DNA of 64,000 bases, from contig NZ_JABUMX010000001.1 in the NCBI RefSeq assembly GCF_013327855.1, forward strand, positions 1,302,001 to 1,366,000, written 5' to 3'. The position numbers were made by a program, and so were the translations under genes. The DNA comes from Phyllobacterium pellucidum (lineage in GTDB: Bacteria; Pseudomonadota; Alphaproteobacteria; Rhizobiales; Rhizobiaceae). Positions 35,737 to 45,708 of this stretch are shown piece after piece. The notes below the pieces were generated by a model that was given only the letters and a program-made list of their open reading frames with translations, was not told where the DNA came from and made no database searches. Each line of letters opens with the position of its first letter. Position 1 is the first letter of the stretch.

Positions 35737-36726
35737 TTAGGCGGCAGTATCGACGCGCTTTTCGCTGAGAGATACGTGCATGGATTGCTGCCAGCGCAGA
35801 TAGAGGTCGCTAATGCCGGCCTCGAGCGCCACGCTCGGGCGCCAGCCCATGCTCTCGAGTCGCGCCGGATCGACCAATTTGCGCGGGGTTCCATCGGGCT
35901 TGGTCGTATCGAAGACAATCGTGCCTTCGTATCCCACTATCCCGGCTATGAGCTTTGCGAGTTCGCCGATCGATACCTCGCGGCCAGAGCCGATATTGAT
36001 GATCTCAGGACCGGCATGGTTTTTCATGATGAACACGCAGGCGTCGGCGAGATCATCGACGTGGAGGAATTCACGCTTCGGCGTTCCGGTACCCCATACG
36101 ATTGCCTTGGAACTTCCCGCGATCTTCGCCTCATGCATCTTGCGAATCAATGCCGGCAGCACATGTGCGTTCTGCAGGTCGAAATTGTCGTTCGGGCCGT
36201 AGAGATTGGTCGGCATCGCCGTAATGAATCGCTGGCCATATTGGCGCGCATAGGCCTCGGCAAGCTTCAGACCGGCGATTTTTGCGACTGCGTAAGCCTC
36301 GTTGGTTGGCTCAAGCGCACCGGTCAGCAGCGAGTCTTCGCTGATCGGCTGCTCCGCAAATTTCGGATAGACGCAGCTCGAGCCAAGCCACAACAGCTTC
36401 TGCACGCCGAGCTGATGCGCGGTGTGCATGATGTTCATGGCAATCATGGCATTGTCGTAGAGGAAATTGGCCGGATAGGTGGAGTTGGCGATAATGCCGC
36501 CAACCTTGGCCGCAGCAATGAAAATCGCATCCGGGCGGGCTCTGGCCATCCAGGCCTCGGTATCGGCCTGGCGCGTGAGGTCGAGCTCGTCATGCGAGAC
36601 CTGCAGGAGGTCGCATCCCTCGTTCTGCAGGCGCCGCACCAACGCGGAGCCCACCATACCCGTGTGCCCCGCCACCCAGATGCGCTTGCCGCGCAGGTCA
36701 AAATGATGATCGTCGGTCTCAGCCAT
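35737..36726 (-). CDS. fcl: GDP-L-fucose synthase
   Basis: This 329-residue SDR enzyme has [16 protein letters not shown], the [18 protein letters not shown] signature, [14 protein letters not shown] (Ser, Cys) and [18 protein letters not shown] (Tyr-x3-Lys), then [13 protein letters not shown]. It epimerises and reduces GDP-4-keto-6-deoxymannose to GDP-L-fucose with NADPH. Its start overlaps gmd by 8 bp. A strong hairpin follows its stop. Confidence 0.96.
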   Translation of the reverse strand: MAETDDHHFDLRGKRIWVAGHTGMVGSALVRRLQNEGCDLLQVSHDELDLTRQADTEAWMARARPDAIFIAAAKVGGIIANSTYPANFLYDNAMIAMNIMHTAHQLGVQKLLWLGSSCVYPKFAEQPISEDSLLTGALEPTNEAYAVAKIAGLKLAEAYARQYGQRFITAMPTNLYGPNDNFDLQNAHVLPALIRKMHEAKIAGSSKAIVWGTGTPKREFLHVDDLADACVFIMKNHAGPEIINIGSGREVSIGELAKLIAGIVGYEGTIVFDTTKPDGTPRKLVDPARLESMGWRPSVALEAGISDLYLRWQQSMHVSLSEKRVDTAA

Positions 36727-37789
36727 AGAAATCGTTCCGCCCTTCTTCGCGCATGATGTTCCTCAGATCAGATTCTACCATTTCCGTCACCAGCGCGTCG
36801 AACGAGACCGTATGCGTCCAGCCGAGTTTTTCCCGCGCCTTCGCAGGATTGCCAAGGAGCAGCTCGACTTCGGTCGGTCGGAAATAGCGCGGATCGATTT
36901 CGATGAGTTCCTTGCCCGACTTGCGGTCATAACCGATCTCGTCGACGCCTGAACCCGCCCACTCGATTTCCTTGCCGACGGCGCCAAAAGCCTTTTCGAC
37001 GAATTCGCGCACGGTGTGGGTTTCGCCGGTTGCGAGAACATAGTCATCTGGCTGGTCCTGCTGCAGGATGCGCCACATGCCATCGACATAGTCCCGCGCG
37101 TGACCCCAGTCGCGCTTGGCTTCGAGATTGCCGAGGCGGAGCTTCTCCTGGAGGCCGCGCTCGATTGCGGCAACCGCGCGCGTGATCTTGCGGGTGACGA
37201 AGGTTTCGCCGCGCAGCGGGCTTTCATGGTTGAAAAGGATGCCGTTGGACGCATGCATGCCGTAGGCTTCACGGTAATTGACGGTTATCCAGTAGGCATA
37301 AAGCTTGGCAGCGGCGTAGGGGCTACGCGGATAGAAAGGCGTTTGTTCGTTTTGCGGCGCCTCTTTGCTCTTGCCGAACAGCTCGGAAGTCGAAGCCTGG
37401 TAGAACCGGCAGGTCTTTTCGATCTTCATGATGCGCATGGCTTCAAGCAGGCGCAAGGTGCCCAGCGCATCCGAATTGGCGGTGTATTCGGGGGTTTCGA
37501 AACTGACCTGAACGTGGCTCTGCGCACCGAGATTGTAGATTTCGTCCGGCTGGATTTCCTGGACGACACGGCAGAGGTTCGTTGCATCGGTCAGGTCGCC
37601 GAAATGCAGACGAAAGCGAATGTCTTCCTCATGCGGGTCCTGGTAAAGATGATCGATACGCGCAGTATTGAACGAGGAGGAGCGCCTCTTCAGGCCGTGA
37701 ACGATATAGCCCTTCTTGAGCAGGAATTCACTCAGATAGGCGCCGTCCTGGCCTGTAACGCCAATGATCAAAGCGGTCTTCGCGGTCAT
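36719..37789 (-). CDS. gmd: GDP-mannose 4,6-dehydratase
   Basis: This 356-residue enzyme has [56 protein letters not shown] (catalytic Thr/Ser-Glu), [12 protein letters not shown] (Tyr-x3-Lys) and [18 protein letters not shown]. It makes GDP-4-keto-6-deoxymannose, the branch point to GDP-fucose and GDP-rhamnose. It is first in the gmd-fcl operon. GDP-mannose must come from a mannose-1-P guanylyltransferase not visible here, with mannose-1-P possibly from the 6173 mutase. Confidence 0.97.
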   Translation of the reverse strand: MTAKTALIIGVTGQDGAYLSEFLLKKGYIVHGLKRRSSSFNTARIDHLYQDPHEEDIRFRLHFGDLTDATNLCRVVQEIQPDEIYNLGAQSHVQVSFETPEYTANSDALGTLRLLEAMRIMKIEKTCRFYQASTSELFGKSKEAPQNEQTPFYPRSPYAAAKLYAYWITVNYREAYGMHASNGILFNHESPLRGETFVTRKITRAVAAIERGLQEKLRLGNLEAKRDWGHARDYVDGMWRILQQDQPDDYVLATGETHTVREFVEKAFGAVGKEIEWAGSGVDEIGYDRKSGKELIEIDPRYFRPTEVELLLGNPAKAREKLGWTHTVSFDALVTEMVESDLRNIMREEGRNDFYG

Positions 37790-38160
37790 ATCTTATCCCC
37801 GGTCTCGTGCTCTCAGAGCTTCTTTTCATTTTGGCCTCCGGACCGACTTCCCCGAATGGAAACGGCAACCGAAAACAGTGAAGAATCCTCGTTTCACTAT
37901 AGAGACCGCGGGCCGGGAGACACTTCGGCAATAGGGATAGGCGCGGCATCCAGGGCGATGGAACATAAGGCGTAGCGGGCTGATTCCGGTCGATAAAAGA
38001 GGCGACTATGGATGATGGCTTCTACGGAAGTGGTAGATCCGGGAAACGGGGCACCGACATTGGTAGTGCCTTTGTTGAACTGTCCGTGCCCGCTGCGAAC
38101 TGCAACAATCGTAGCCAAGTTTTCAGGGCTGGGCACAGCCATGGCTCGAGGCAGGTCTAC
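37790..38160. other. Divergent control region between gmd and a glycosyltransferase operon
   Basis: These 371 bp separate divergent units and should hold two promoters. The left-extended plus frame from 38008 has no family resemblance, so I treat it as untranslated. I see no other gene or repeat. Confidence 0.45.
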
Positions 38161-39420
38161 ATGAAGATCGTATTTGCAAATCGCTACTTCTCACCCGATC
38201 AATCGGCGACGAGCCGCATGGTTTCAGGGCTCGCGTTTGCGTTGCGACGGCGCGGCTTCGATGTTGCCGCCATCGCCAGTCGCACCATGCACGACAATCC
38301 CAATATCGAGCTTCCCGCCGATGAGGTGGTCGGTGGGGTTACCGTCAAACGCCTCTGGGCAACGCGATTCGGGCGCAGCAACATTCTTGGCCGGGCAATC
38401 GACTACCTGACCTTCCATGTTTCCGCGTTCTTCTGGTGTCTCGCTAATCTGGAAAAGGGAGATATTTGCGTCGTCTGCACTGACCCGCCACTCCTTTCCG
38501 TGACGACAGCGCTGCCGATCCGCTGGCGCGGCGCACGCATGGTCAACTGGGTCATGGACCTCTTTCCGGAAGTGGCGATGGAACTCGGCATGCTGTCCGA
38601 AAAGAGCATTGCCGGCAGGCTGAGCAAGGTTGCGCGCGACTGGTCGATGCGCAAATCCACGATGATTGTCTGTCCCACCGCTTCGATGGCGTCCTACCTC
38701 GCCGAGCACGGGCTTGACGAAGACCGGCTAAGCGTCATGCATCACTGGTCCGACGGGGAAGAAATCTATCCGGTCTTTCCCGCCGACAACACTCTGCGTA
38801 CGCGCTGGGGACTCCAGGAAAAGTTCGTCGTCGGCTACTCAGGCAATTTCGGCCGTGCCCACGACTTTTCGACCCTGATCGAAGCCGCCGTGCTTCTCAG
38901 CGACCATGACGACATCCGGTTCCTCCTGATCGGTGGCGGCCAGCAGCGCGCCCATGTCGAAGAAATCGTCCGCAACCGCGACCTCAAGAACGTAACGTTC
39001 AAACCGCTCCAGCCGTCCGAACACATCGCTGAAAGCCTCAGCACGGCCGACGCGCATATCGTCTCGCTCATTCCAAGGCTCGAACATTGTATCGTTCCAA
39101 GCAAGTTCTACGGCGTCCTTGCTGCCGGCCGTCCGACGCTGTTCATCGGCGACGGTAATGGCGAGGTTGCGCGCGTCGTTGCTTCGGCAGATTGCGGCGC
39201 AGCGGTCAGGATCGGTGAGGGCCAAAGGCTCGCCGATCATATTCTCAGATTGAAGAACGAGCCCGCGCACCGCGCTCAGATGGGGATCAATGCCAGGCAC
39301 ACGCTCGACACCGTATTTTCGCGCGACCGGGCGGTTGGAGCCTGGTCCGACGTCATGCACCAGTTCCGCCAGCAATCGGCGGCTTCATCGCAAACCTCAG
39401 TTTTCGGGCCAGCAGAATGA
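38161..39420 (+). CDS. Family 4 glycosyltransferase (WbuB-like)
   Basis: This 419-residue GT-B enzyme starts MKIVFANRYFSPDQSATSRM and has the NWVMDLFPEVAMELGML segment typical of WbuB/WcaI-like transferases. The donor-domain elements are FVVGYSGNFGRAHDFSTLI and VPSKFYGVLAAGRPTLFIG. WbuB-type enzymes transfer fucosamine or fucose in O-antigen assembly, and the divergent gmd-fcl pair makes a fucose donor role attractive, but this is inference. ATGA overlap with the next gene shows a three-gene coupled unit. Confidence 0.9.
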   Translation: MKIVFANRYFSPDQSATSRMVSGLAFALRRRGFDVAAIASRTMHDNPNIELPADEVVGGVTVKRLWATRFGRSNILGRAIDYLTFHVSAFFWCLANLEKGDICVVCTDPPLLSVTTALPIRWRGARMVNWVMDLFPEVAMELGMLSEKSIAGRLSKVARDWSMRKSTMIVCPTASMASYLAEHGLDEDRLSVMHHWSDGEEIYPVFPADNTLRTRWGLQEKFVVGYSGNFGRAHDFSTLIEAAVLLSDHDDIRFLLIGGGQQRAHVEEIVRNRDLKNVTFKPLQPSEHIAESLSTADAHIVSLIPRLEHCIVPSKFYGVLAAGRPTLFIGDGNGEVARVVASADCGAAVRIGEGQRLADHILRLKNEPAHRAQMGINARHTLDTVFSRDRAVGAWSDVMHQFRQQSAASSQTSVFGPAE

Positions 39421-40673
39421 GCGGTAGCGTCGTTGTCAGTCAGCTCGGTGCGCGCATGCATTACGCAGTGCCACGCATCTTCGCCTCGGAGGGGCGGCTG
39501 GCACATTTCTATACGGATATCTGTGCCACTCAGGGATGGCCCCGACTCGTCAACAAGCTGCCGCGTCGTCTGCTTCCGTCATCGGTCAAGCGGCTGACGG
39601 GGCGGATACCCAAAGGGGTGCCGGCCGAACTCATCTCGACCTTCCCGAACTTCGGTGCCCGGTCGGCGGTTCGCCGGTTGCGGCAAAAGAACAGTATCGA
39701 GCACATGGCCCATACGATCTGGGCCGGTTCGGAGTTTTCGCGCCTGGTGGCGTCGAGCGGCTTCCACGGCGCCGACGGCCTCTATGCCTTTGCCGGCGAT
39801 GCATTGGAGCAAATGCAAGCCGCCAAACGGCAGGGAATGTGGACCGCGGTCGAGCAGATGATCGCGCCTTGGGACACCGTCGAAGAACTCGTCGCCGGCG
39901 AACACGCGCGTTTTCCCGATTGGGCCGGTCCCTATAGCGAGAATCAATATGCGCGGGTATTTGCCGAACGGGAAAAAGCCGAATGGGCGCTTGCCGACGT
40001 TATCGTCTGCCCTTCGGAATTTGTACGGCGCAACGTCATTGCGCGCGGTGGCAGCGCGGAACGCTGCGTCGTAGTGCCATATGGGATTGATCCGCAATTT
40101 CCGGCGCAGGACATTATCCGTATCGGCGGTCCCTTGCGGGTCCTGACCGTGGGCGAAGTCGGCCTGCGCAAAGGTTCGCCCTACGTCGCCGAGGCTGCAC
40201 GTATGCTTGGCAAATCCGCTACCTTTAGAATGGCTGGCCCAAGCAGATTGTCACCGGAAGTCAAGGCCGAGATCGGCCGATCCGTCGAACTGCGCGGTAT
40301 CGTGCCCCGCGCTGAAATGGCCAAGGAATATGAATGGGCTGACGTGTTCCTCCTGCCATCCATATGCGAAGGTTCGGCTACCGCCATCTATGAGGCGCTC
40401 GCCGCAGGTCTGCCGGTCATCTGTACCGAAAATGCCGGCAGCGTCGTGCGGGACGGCGTGGACGGCTTCATCGTGCCTATACGTGACAGTGAAGCCATCG
40501 CCAAAGCGGTGACCGATCTTAGCGAACACCCCGGCACGCGAGCGGCGATGTCCGAAAGCGCGGTGACGCGGGCCGCAGAGTTTACGGTCAAGCGCTATGG
40601 CGAGCGCTTGCTCGAAGCACTTTCCCTGCTTCCATCGCAACAGCACACAGTCAACCAGGCCGCGCTTTCATGA
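39417..40673 (+). CDS. Family 4 glycosyltransferase
   Basis: This 418-residue GT-B protein has an N-terminal VVVSQLGARMHYAVPRIF, a VEQMIAPWDTVEELVAGE region and VIVCPSEFVRRNVIARG before the donor domain. The donor domain has LRVLTVGEVGLRKGSPYV and the E-x7-E-like CEGSATAIYEALAAGLPVI. It overlaps the genes on both sides by ATGA, so the three transferases at 38161, 39417 and 40670 are translated as a unit. The donor is unknown. Confidence 0.88.
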   Translation: MSGSVVVSQLGARMHYAVPRIFASEGRLAHFYTDICATQGWPRLVNKLPRRLLPSSVKRLTGRIPKGVPAELISTFPNFGARSAVRRLRQKNSIEHMAHTIWAGSEFSRLVASSGFHGADGLYAFAGDALEQMQAAKRQGMWTAVEQMIAPWDTVEELVAGEHARFPDWAGPYSENQYARVFAEREKAEWALADVIVCPSEFVRRNVIARGGSAERCVVVPYGIDPQFPAQDIIRIGGPLRVLTVGEVGLRKGSPYVAEAARMLGKSATFRMAGPSRLSPEVKAEIGRSVELRGIVPRAEMAKEYEWADVFLLPSICEGSATAIYEALAAGLPVICTENAGSVVRDGVDGFIVPIRDSEAIAKAVTDLSEHPGTRAAMSESAVTRAAEFTVKRYGERLLEALSLLPSQQHTVNQAALS

Positions 40674-41878
40674 AAATTTATCACGTCGTCAGTTCGATCG
40701 ATCCAGCGCAGGGCGGACCACAAGTCGGCTGCTTGCGCCTCGCGGCAGCACAGGCAGCCCTCGGCCACGAGGTCGAGATCATCAGCTATGGCGGGAGCGA
40801 CATCCGGCAACGTGCGTTGCGCGCGGCACACGATGTGCCGCAGCTTGCAAAAGTCCGCTGGCACCTTCTGGCCGACCCGGACAAAATCGAGCGCGTTCTC
40901 GGGCTCCGCGCAGCAAGAGCGCTTCGGAACGTATTGAAGGACGCGTCTTTCGTCCACATTCATGGCGTTTGGGAACCAATCCTGAAGCATGCCGCGCGCA
41001 TTGCCCGGAGTTTGAAGGTTCCATATTGCGTTCAACCGCATGGGATGCTCGATGTCTGGAGCATGCAGCAGAAGCGCCTGAAGAAGCGTGTGGCGCTGCT
41101 GCTTGGCTACCGCAAGATGTTGAATGGGGCAAAGTTCATCCACACGCTCAACACGGACGAAGCAAACCTGCTTGACCCGTTGGGATTGACCCCGCCACGG
41201 CTGGTCATTCCGAACGGCATATTTCTCGAAGAATTCGCCGATTTGCCAGGCAAGGGATATTTTGCCGAGCGCTTTCCGCAATTGCAAGGCAAGCGGGTCG
41301 TATTGTTCCTGTCGCGCCTTCATACGAAAAAGGGGCTCGATATTCTGGCCGCGGCGTTTTCCATGTTGGCCAAATCCCACCCCGATGTCGATCTCGCCGT
41401 TGCGGGACCGGACGGCGGCGCGAAGGATGGTTTCGTCAGCCTCGTTACGGACCTCGGGATTACGGATCGGGTTCATCTTACCGGACCGATCTATGGCGCG
41501 GAGAAGTTACGGGCGCTGATGGATGCGGCGTGCTTTTGCCTGCCGAGCCGCCAGGAAGGCTTTAGCGTCGCCATTACCGAAGCCCTTGCCTGCGGCCTGC
41601 CGGTGGTGATCAGCGAGCCTTGTCATTTTCCCGAAGTCAGGACGGCCCACGCCGGCGCAGTCGTTTCGCTCGATCCCGCGAATGTTGCCGCCGCGATCGG
41701 CGATATCCTCGACGATCCGGGTATGGCCGCGATCATGGGCGAGAACGGCAAGCGCCTTGTGCACGAGAATTATACATGGCCGCGCGTTGCGGAACTGACG
41801 CTCCAGGGCTACGCATCGCCGAGCCTCAGCGCAGCGACCGGTTCAGCAAATCTCCGCGTCGCTCCCGACCATTCATAG
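40670..41878 (+). CDS. Family 4 glycosyltransferase
   Basis: This 402-residue GT-B enzyme has HVVSSIDPAQGGPQVGCLRL at the N-terminus, VHIHGVWEPILKHAARI and QPHGMLDVWSMQQKRLKK. The donor domain has VVLFLSRLHTKKGLDILA, VAGPDGGAK and the E-x7-E motif in RQEGFSVAITEALACGLPVV. It is the last gene of the three-transferase unit and converges with the acyltransferase gene at 41904. Confidence 0.9.
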   Translation: MKIYHVVSSIDPAQGGPQVGCLRLAAAQAALGHEVEIISYGGSDIRQRALRAAHDVPQLAKVRWHLLADPDKIERVLGLRAARALRNVLKDASFVHIHGVWEPILKHAARIARSLKVPYCVQPHGMLDVWSMQQKRLKKRVALLLGYRKMLNGAKFIHTLNTDEANLLDPLGLTPPRLVIPNGIFLEEFADLPGKGYFAERFPQLQGKRVVLFLSRLHTKKGLDILAAAFSMLAKSHPDVDLAVAGPDGGAKDGFVSLVTDLGITDRVHLTGPIYGAEKLRALMDAACFCLPSRQEGFSVAITEALACGLPVVISEPCHFPEVRTAHAGAVVSLDPANVAAAIGDILDDPGMAAIMGENGKRLVHENYTWPRVAELTLQGYASPSLSAATGSANLRVAPDHS

Positions 41879-41903
41879 CAGCTTGGATATGCAGGGCTGA
41901 AAC

Positions 41904-42494
41904 TCAGCCGTTGGCTGGTTGTTTGCGCGCCCTGACCGGCTGTGCCGGATTGCCTACATAGATCATCCATGGATCGAGTTTGCGCATGGCAACACCCCGT
42001 GCACCGAGGACAGCACCTTCGCCGACGACGACGCCGGGGCCGACAAAAGCTTCGGACGCGATCCAGGCGTTGGTCTTGATTGTGATCGGCCGGCTCTTCA
42101 GCGGAAAATCCGCATCGTCCACGTCGTGCGTTCCGGTGCAAAGGTGTGTGCGCTGCGAGACGATGGCGAAATCCTCGATCGTGATCTCGGCGACGTTGTA
42201 GCAAATTACGCCGGGCCCCATGGATGCATGCTTGCCCATGATGAGGTTGCCGGGCCACCAGATCTTCACGCTGCTTCTGACAATGGCTGACGGGTCGATC
42301 GTGGCGCCGAACTTGCGCAGCAGCCAACCCCGCCATGGACTGAGCGGCGAAGGCGTCCACGATGCAAGGAGCGTCCACGATATCATCCAAAGGAGGCGCC
42401 TGAGGCGGAACCTAAGAGCAAATGTCGCTCCGCCGAGACGCGGCAAAGGCGCGCTCGCTGCGTCGAATGCCGGATCGTTGTAACGTGAGCGCAT
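41904..42494 (-). CDS. WcaF-like hexapeptide-repeat O-acetyltransferase
   Basis: This 196-residue protein has a membrane-contacting N-terminal segment (FRLRRLLWMISWTLLASWTP). The left-handed beta-helix shows in VKIWWPGNLIMGKHASMGPG, the catalytic-type TGTHDVDDADFP (His) and the hexapeptide coils VGPGVVVGEGAVLGARGV, ending YVGNPAQPVRARK. Family members O-acetylate sugars of colanic-acid-like polymers with acetyl-CoA. The ATG at 42494 has a GGCGGGG site; a TTG 21 bases upstream is in frame. Confidence 0.88.
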   Translation of the reverse strand: MRSRYNDPAFDAASAPLPRLGGATFALRFRLRRLLWMISWTLLASWTPSPLSPWRGWLLRKFGATIDPSAIVRSSVKIWWPGNLIMGKHASMGPGVICYNVAEITIEDFAIVSQRTHLCTGTHDVDDADFPLKSRPITIKTNAWIASEAFVGPGVVVGEGAVLGARGVAMRKLDPWMIYVGNPAQPVRARKQPANG

Positions 42495-42554
42495 TGTCTT
42501 ACCCCGCCTTACCAATTCTGTTTGATACCCTGTGCCACGTTTGCCGAGTTACAT

Positions 42555-43226
42555 TCATGCCCGGACCTCCCGCGATGGGAACGGCGCCGGCACGAATGTC
42601 GAATTGAGACCCAGCCAACCGCGCACGGTATACCAAATCAATTTCGGGAATTCCTTTTGCAGGTAGGTGTCGGTGCCGATCGCCAGTTTCCACAGGGGCT
42701 GCAGATTTGTCACCGGGACGGACAGCCAGTGAACGTCCGGCGACGCGGCATGGAAACTTGTGATCGCTCGCCGCGAAGCATACCAGCTTGTCACCACGAT
42801 GCCGCTGCGAGCGCCCATTCGCTTCACGTAGGGAGCCGAATAGAGCGCGTTTTCCCATGTCGTGCCGGACTGACACTCAACGTCGATGGCCTTCTCATCG
42901 ACGCCGCGCTCTACCATTGCGGTCTTGATCCAGTAGCAATCGCCATCGCCGCTGATAAGGACGCGCGGCGCAAACTTGCCGAGCCACAGGCTGGCGGCAA
43001 GCTTGGCGCGCGCCGGGCCGTCGCCGCCAAGGACGACGATCACGTCGACTTTGGCCGGCTGGTCCTGAATGGTCAGGAACTTCTGCGCGAGGAGCGGAAG
43101 CGACAGCACGGAAAGAACTGTCAGGACCGCAACAAGCCCGATGGCCGGAAAGAGATACTCCCGTAACGGCAGGCGTCGCACGCGCTCGTCCGATACCGTC
43201 ACGGAATGCGCGTTGACTGCGGTCAT
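42555..43226 (-). CDS. YdcF/DUF218 family membrane-anchored protein
   Basis: This 223-residue protein has an N-terminal anchor (LFPAIGLVAVLTVLSVLSL). The DUF218 domain has VDVIVVLGGDGPARAKLAA, RVLISGDGDCYWIKTAMVERG, SGTTWENALYSAPYVKRMG and IVVTSWYASRRAITSF. DUF218 proteins (ElyC, SanA, YdcF) act on envelope glycan lipids, with unproven reactions. It begins at ATG 43226 overlapping the preceding gene by 4 bp. Confidence 0.87.
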   Translation of the reverse strand: MTAVNAHSVTVSDERVRRLPLREYLFPAIGLVAVLTVLSVLSLPLLAQKFLTIQDQPAKVDVIVVLGGDGPARAKLAASLWLGKFAPRVLISGDGDCYWIKTAMVERGVDEKAIDVECQSGTTWENALYSAPYVKRMGARSGIVVTSWYASRRAITSFHAASPDVHWLSVPVTNLQPLWKLAIGTDTYLQKEFPKLIWYTVRGWLGLNSTFVPAPFPSREVRA

Positions 43227-44053
43227 ATCGAAAGGCCAAGCTCTCGCCGCTGCAGTTCCCGCATCTTTATAACGATCATATATTCGTATGACGCAATGAG
43301 GCGGCAGTAATGATAGCCCTGCCATCCGTCGAGAAATCCGCCGCGAAGAAAGTACATGTAGGCAAATCGTGCCAGCGGCCGGAAAGGAAGACGATAGGAG
43401 AATTCCTTGAGCGCCCTGCGCCTTGCTTCCGGCGTGGCGCTGAAGAAGCTGTGCCAGGGGATGCTTTTGCTGCGCAGGATCTGCAGGGATTCGCGCGCTT
43501 CAAAGCCGGAATAGCGGTTGTGCTTATCGAACCAAGCCGCCATGCCCTTGTTGAAGCTGTAGTGGATGAAATGCGACTTCAGGCGGCCTGTCGGACCATC
43601 GCCAACCGGTCGGGAGTGGCACTCGCGCTCATATTGGATACGTTCAGGACGTGCAAGCCGCGTGATCCAGGTCGGGTAGAGGCTCGAGTGCTTGACCCAG
43701 CGTCCCATGAACATGTTCTTGTAGCGGGCGCTGAACATCGCCTCAGGACGGTTCGGATCAGCGGCGATCGCCAGCATCTCGTCGCGCAAATCGTCAGGCG
43801 TTATCTCGTCGGCATCGGGCATATAGACCCATTCGTGCTTGAACTCGATCTCCTTCAGCCCATACATGCGCTGCTTGGTTTCGGTTTCATATTTGTGCTG
43901 ATAGACGCGGGCTCCGGCGGCCTTGGCGATCTCGACGGTGCGGTCGGTGCTGAACGAATCCAGCACGACGATATCGTCACACCAGCTGAGGGATGCCAGG
44001 CAGGCCGGCAGGCACTCTTCTTCGTTGAGGGTCATGATCAATGCAGAAATCAC
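43223..44053 (-). CDS. Family 2 glycosyltransferase (WaaE/LpsE-like)
   Basis: This 276-residue GT-A enzyme has ISALIMTLNEEECLPACLAS, DDIVVLDSFSTDRTVEIA and the metal motif YMPDADEITP, plus the SHFIHYSFNKGMAAWFDKHN region of the WaaE/KdtX group, which adds glucose to heptose or related residues. It starts at a GTG (44053) with a ggag site 7 nt away. It follows the initiating transferase gene by 25 bp and may add the second sugar. Confidence 0.9.
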   Translation of the reverse strand: MISALIMTLNEEECLPACLASLSWCDDIVVLDSFSTDRTVEIAKAAGARVYQHKYETETKQRMYGLKEIEFKHEWVYMPDADEITPDDLRDEMLAIAADPNRPEAMFSARYKNMFMGRWVKHSSLYPTWITRLARPERIQYERECHSRPVGDGPTGRLKSHFIHYSFNKGMAAWFDKHNRYSGFEARESLQILRSKSIPWHSFFSATPEARRRALKEFSYRLPFRPLARFAYMYFLRGGFLDGWQGYHYCRLIASYEYMIVIKMRELQRRELGLSI

Positions 44054-44078
44054 TGTCTCGCTCCGGTTTCTTGGGTCG

Positions 44079-45275
44079 TCAAACTGCGTCCGAAAGGATG
44101 CCAGGCCGGGTGGGCTTGGCCGGTTGCACGGACGTGTGGGTTAAATTGAGGTCGGGCCGAATAGCGCTTGCCGAAACGGCCGAGATTTTCTGCACCGGCG
44201 CCAGCGGGCGCTGAACGGTCGTCGAGCGCCCCGACAGCGTTGCGTAGACGAAGGCGCTGTGCACGAGGAACGGCACCACCAACGCCAGTGTCATGGCAAG
44301 GTTCGAGATGCCGAGAATGATGCCGAGGCACCCTATGCCTCCGCACACCGCCGAAGCCGCAACGATCGTCAGTGTGGTTTTCGCAGGCGGGATCGCGCGG
44401 TCGAGCAGGAGGTGGTGGAGATGCCAGCGATCAGCAGCAAGCGGGCTGCGGCCGGCATGGACCCTGCGCACGATCAGGCTCAACGTATCGATGACCGGAA
44501 CAATGACGATCCAGAGCAGCACGGTGAAAGCTATGTTGGCGTGGATGGACAGGGTTATGATGAAATAGGCAATGACCGCACCAAGCGCGGTGCTTCCGGC
44601 ATCGCCGAGAAATATCTTGGCGCGCGCGAGCCATGGGCTGCGCATGTTGAAGGCAAGAAACCCTCCCACAGCCGCAAGAAGCACCAGCATTGGCAGGATC
44701 AGCTCCGTCACGCCCTTAAAGCCAGCAATAACCGACAGCCATAACAGGGCGACTGCGGCGCAGCCGCCAGCAAGGCCATCGACGCCGTCGATCATGTTCC
44801 AGGCATTGATAAGACCTATGACGAAGAGAATCGCGACGATGGTTAGAAGCGGAAACGATATGGCCAGCAGCGCTGGCGGCAGGGCAATGCCGGTGACAAT
44901 AGTAGCTCCGGAAAAAGGATTGACCAGCGTCAGGGCAACCAGAAACTGCGCAGCCAGGCGACGCACGGCCGGCAGATCGACGCGGTCATCGGTTATGCCG
45001 ACCACCAAAGTTACGAAAAGACCTGCCCAAAAATTGACGGGAAGCGACGGCGCGTGGTCGTGCAACATCATGACGAGCGCAAAGGTTGCAAAGATAGCAA
45101 TGCCGCCGCAGAGCGGCACGACGCCATCGTGCAATTTGCGCCGGTCGGGATGATCGACGAGGGCGAACACAGGCGACACCCGTTTCAAGATTACGACCAG
45201 CGCAGCACTTACAATCAATGCTGCAAAACAATTGGTGATCCATGCAAACAAGGCGCACCCCCGCGAATTGAACAC
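44079..45275 (-). CDS. Undecaprenyl-phosphate sugar-1-phosphate transferase (PNPT/WecA family)
   Basis: This 398-residue protein has about eleven transmembrane segments. Its PNPT motifs are DHPDRRKLHDG, the Asp-rich GITDDRVDLPAVRR, NAWNMIDGVDGLAGG, AKIFLGDAGSTALG and the cytosolic DRWHLHHLLLDR. Enzymes of this family start repeat units by moving a HexNAc-1-phosphate to undecaprenyl phosphate. No ExoY/WbaP-type alternative is seen, so this is the likely starter of the cluster's glycan. The start is a GTG at 45275; a later TTG is possible. Confidence 0.92.
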   Translation of the reverse strand: MFNSRGCALFAWITNCFAALIVSAALVVILKRVSPVFALVDHPDRRKLHDGVVPLCGGIAIFATFALVMMLHDHAPSLPVNFWAGLFVTLVVGITDDRVDLPAVRRLAAQFLVALTLVNPFSGATIVTGIALPPALLAISFPLLTIVAILFVIGLINAWNMIDGVDGLAGGCAAVALLWLSVIAGFKGVTELILPMLVLLAAVGGFLAFNMRSPWLARAKIFLGDAGSTALGAVIAYFIITLSIHANIAFTVLLWIVIVPVIDTLSLIVRRVHAGRSPLAADRWHLHHLLLDRAIPPAKTTLTIVAASAVCGGIGCLGIILGISNLAMTLALVVPFLVHSAFVYATLSGRSTTVQRPLAPVQKISAVSASAIRPDLNLTHTSVQPAKPTRPGILSDAV

Positions 45276-45708
45276 TCGCCATGCAAGGTGTGTTCACCTG
45301 TCACGGCCAAACCGAGTGGATTTTGGAAAACAGTACCGGCGGGAGTGATTGCGCGCCATTTAGGAGAAGTGAGAAGAGGTTCCACCTGATGGATGAACCC
45401 GGCTCGAACTTGTGTGTCCCTTTGGTGGAGTGAAAGAACTTCGCTCGTGGGAAAACAAGCGCTTCCCGTGACCTGTTAGCCGAACGCGTCAACCCCGAAA
45501 TGATCGGAATAGACGTGTCCGGCCTCGCGCGCGCGTACATCGCACCTTCGCGTCACGCCCGCGTCACGTTTGGTCCATTACCCTTGCCGATTAACATGAA
45601 ATACAAGGGGTTAGCCGCAACGAATCGGCCTTGGGACGGGGGCGATTCCAATCGAATCATAACAAAATCTGGCGGCTTTTTTCTCATCAAATGGCGTAGG
45701 GTAGGATC
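45276..45708. other. Divergent control region between the PNPT gene and the second LuxR gene
   Basis: These 433 bp contain no gene I can support. The short minus-strand frames here have no family resemblance. The AT-richer segment near 45650-45700 leads into the LuxR-type gene and probably holds its promoter. Confidence 0.45.

Noticed and set aside
45301-45540. A 79-codon minus-strand frame in the control region before the second LuxR gene
   Set aside because: There is no clear ribosome site, no family pattern and its composition is unlike that of neighbouring genes.
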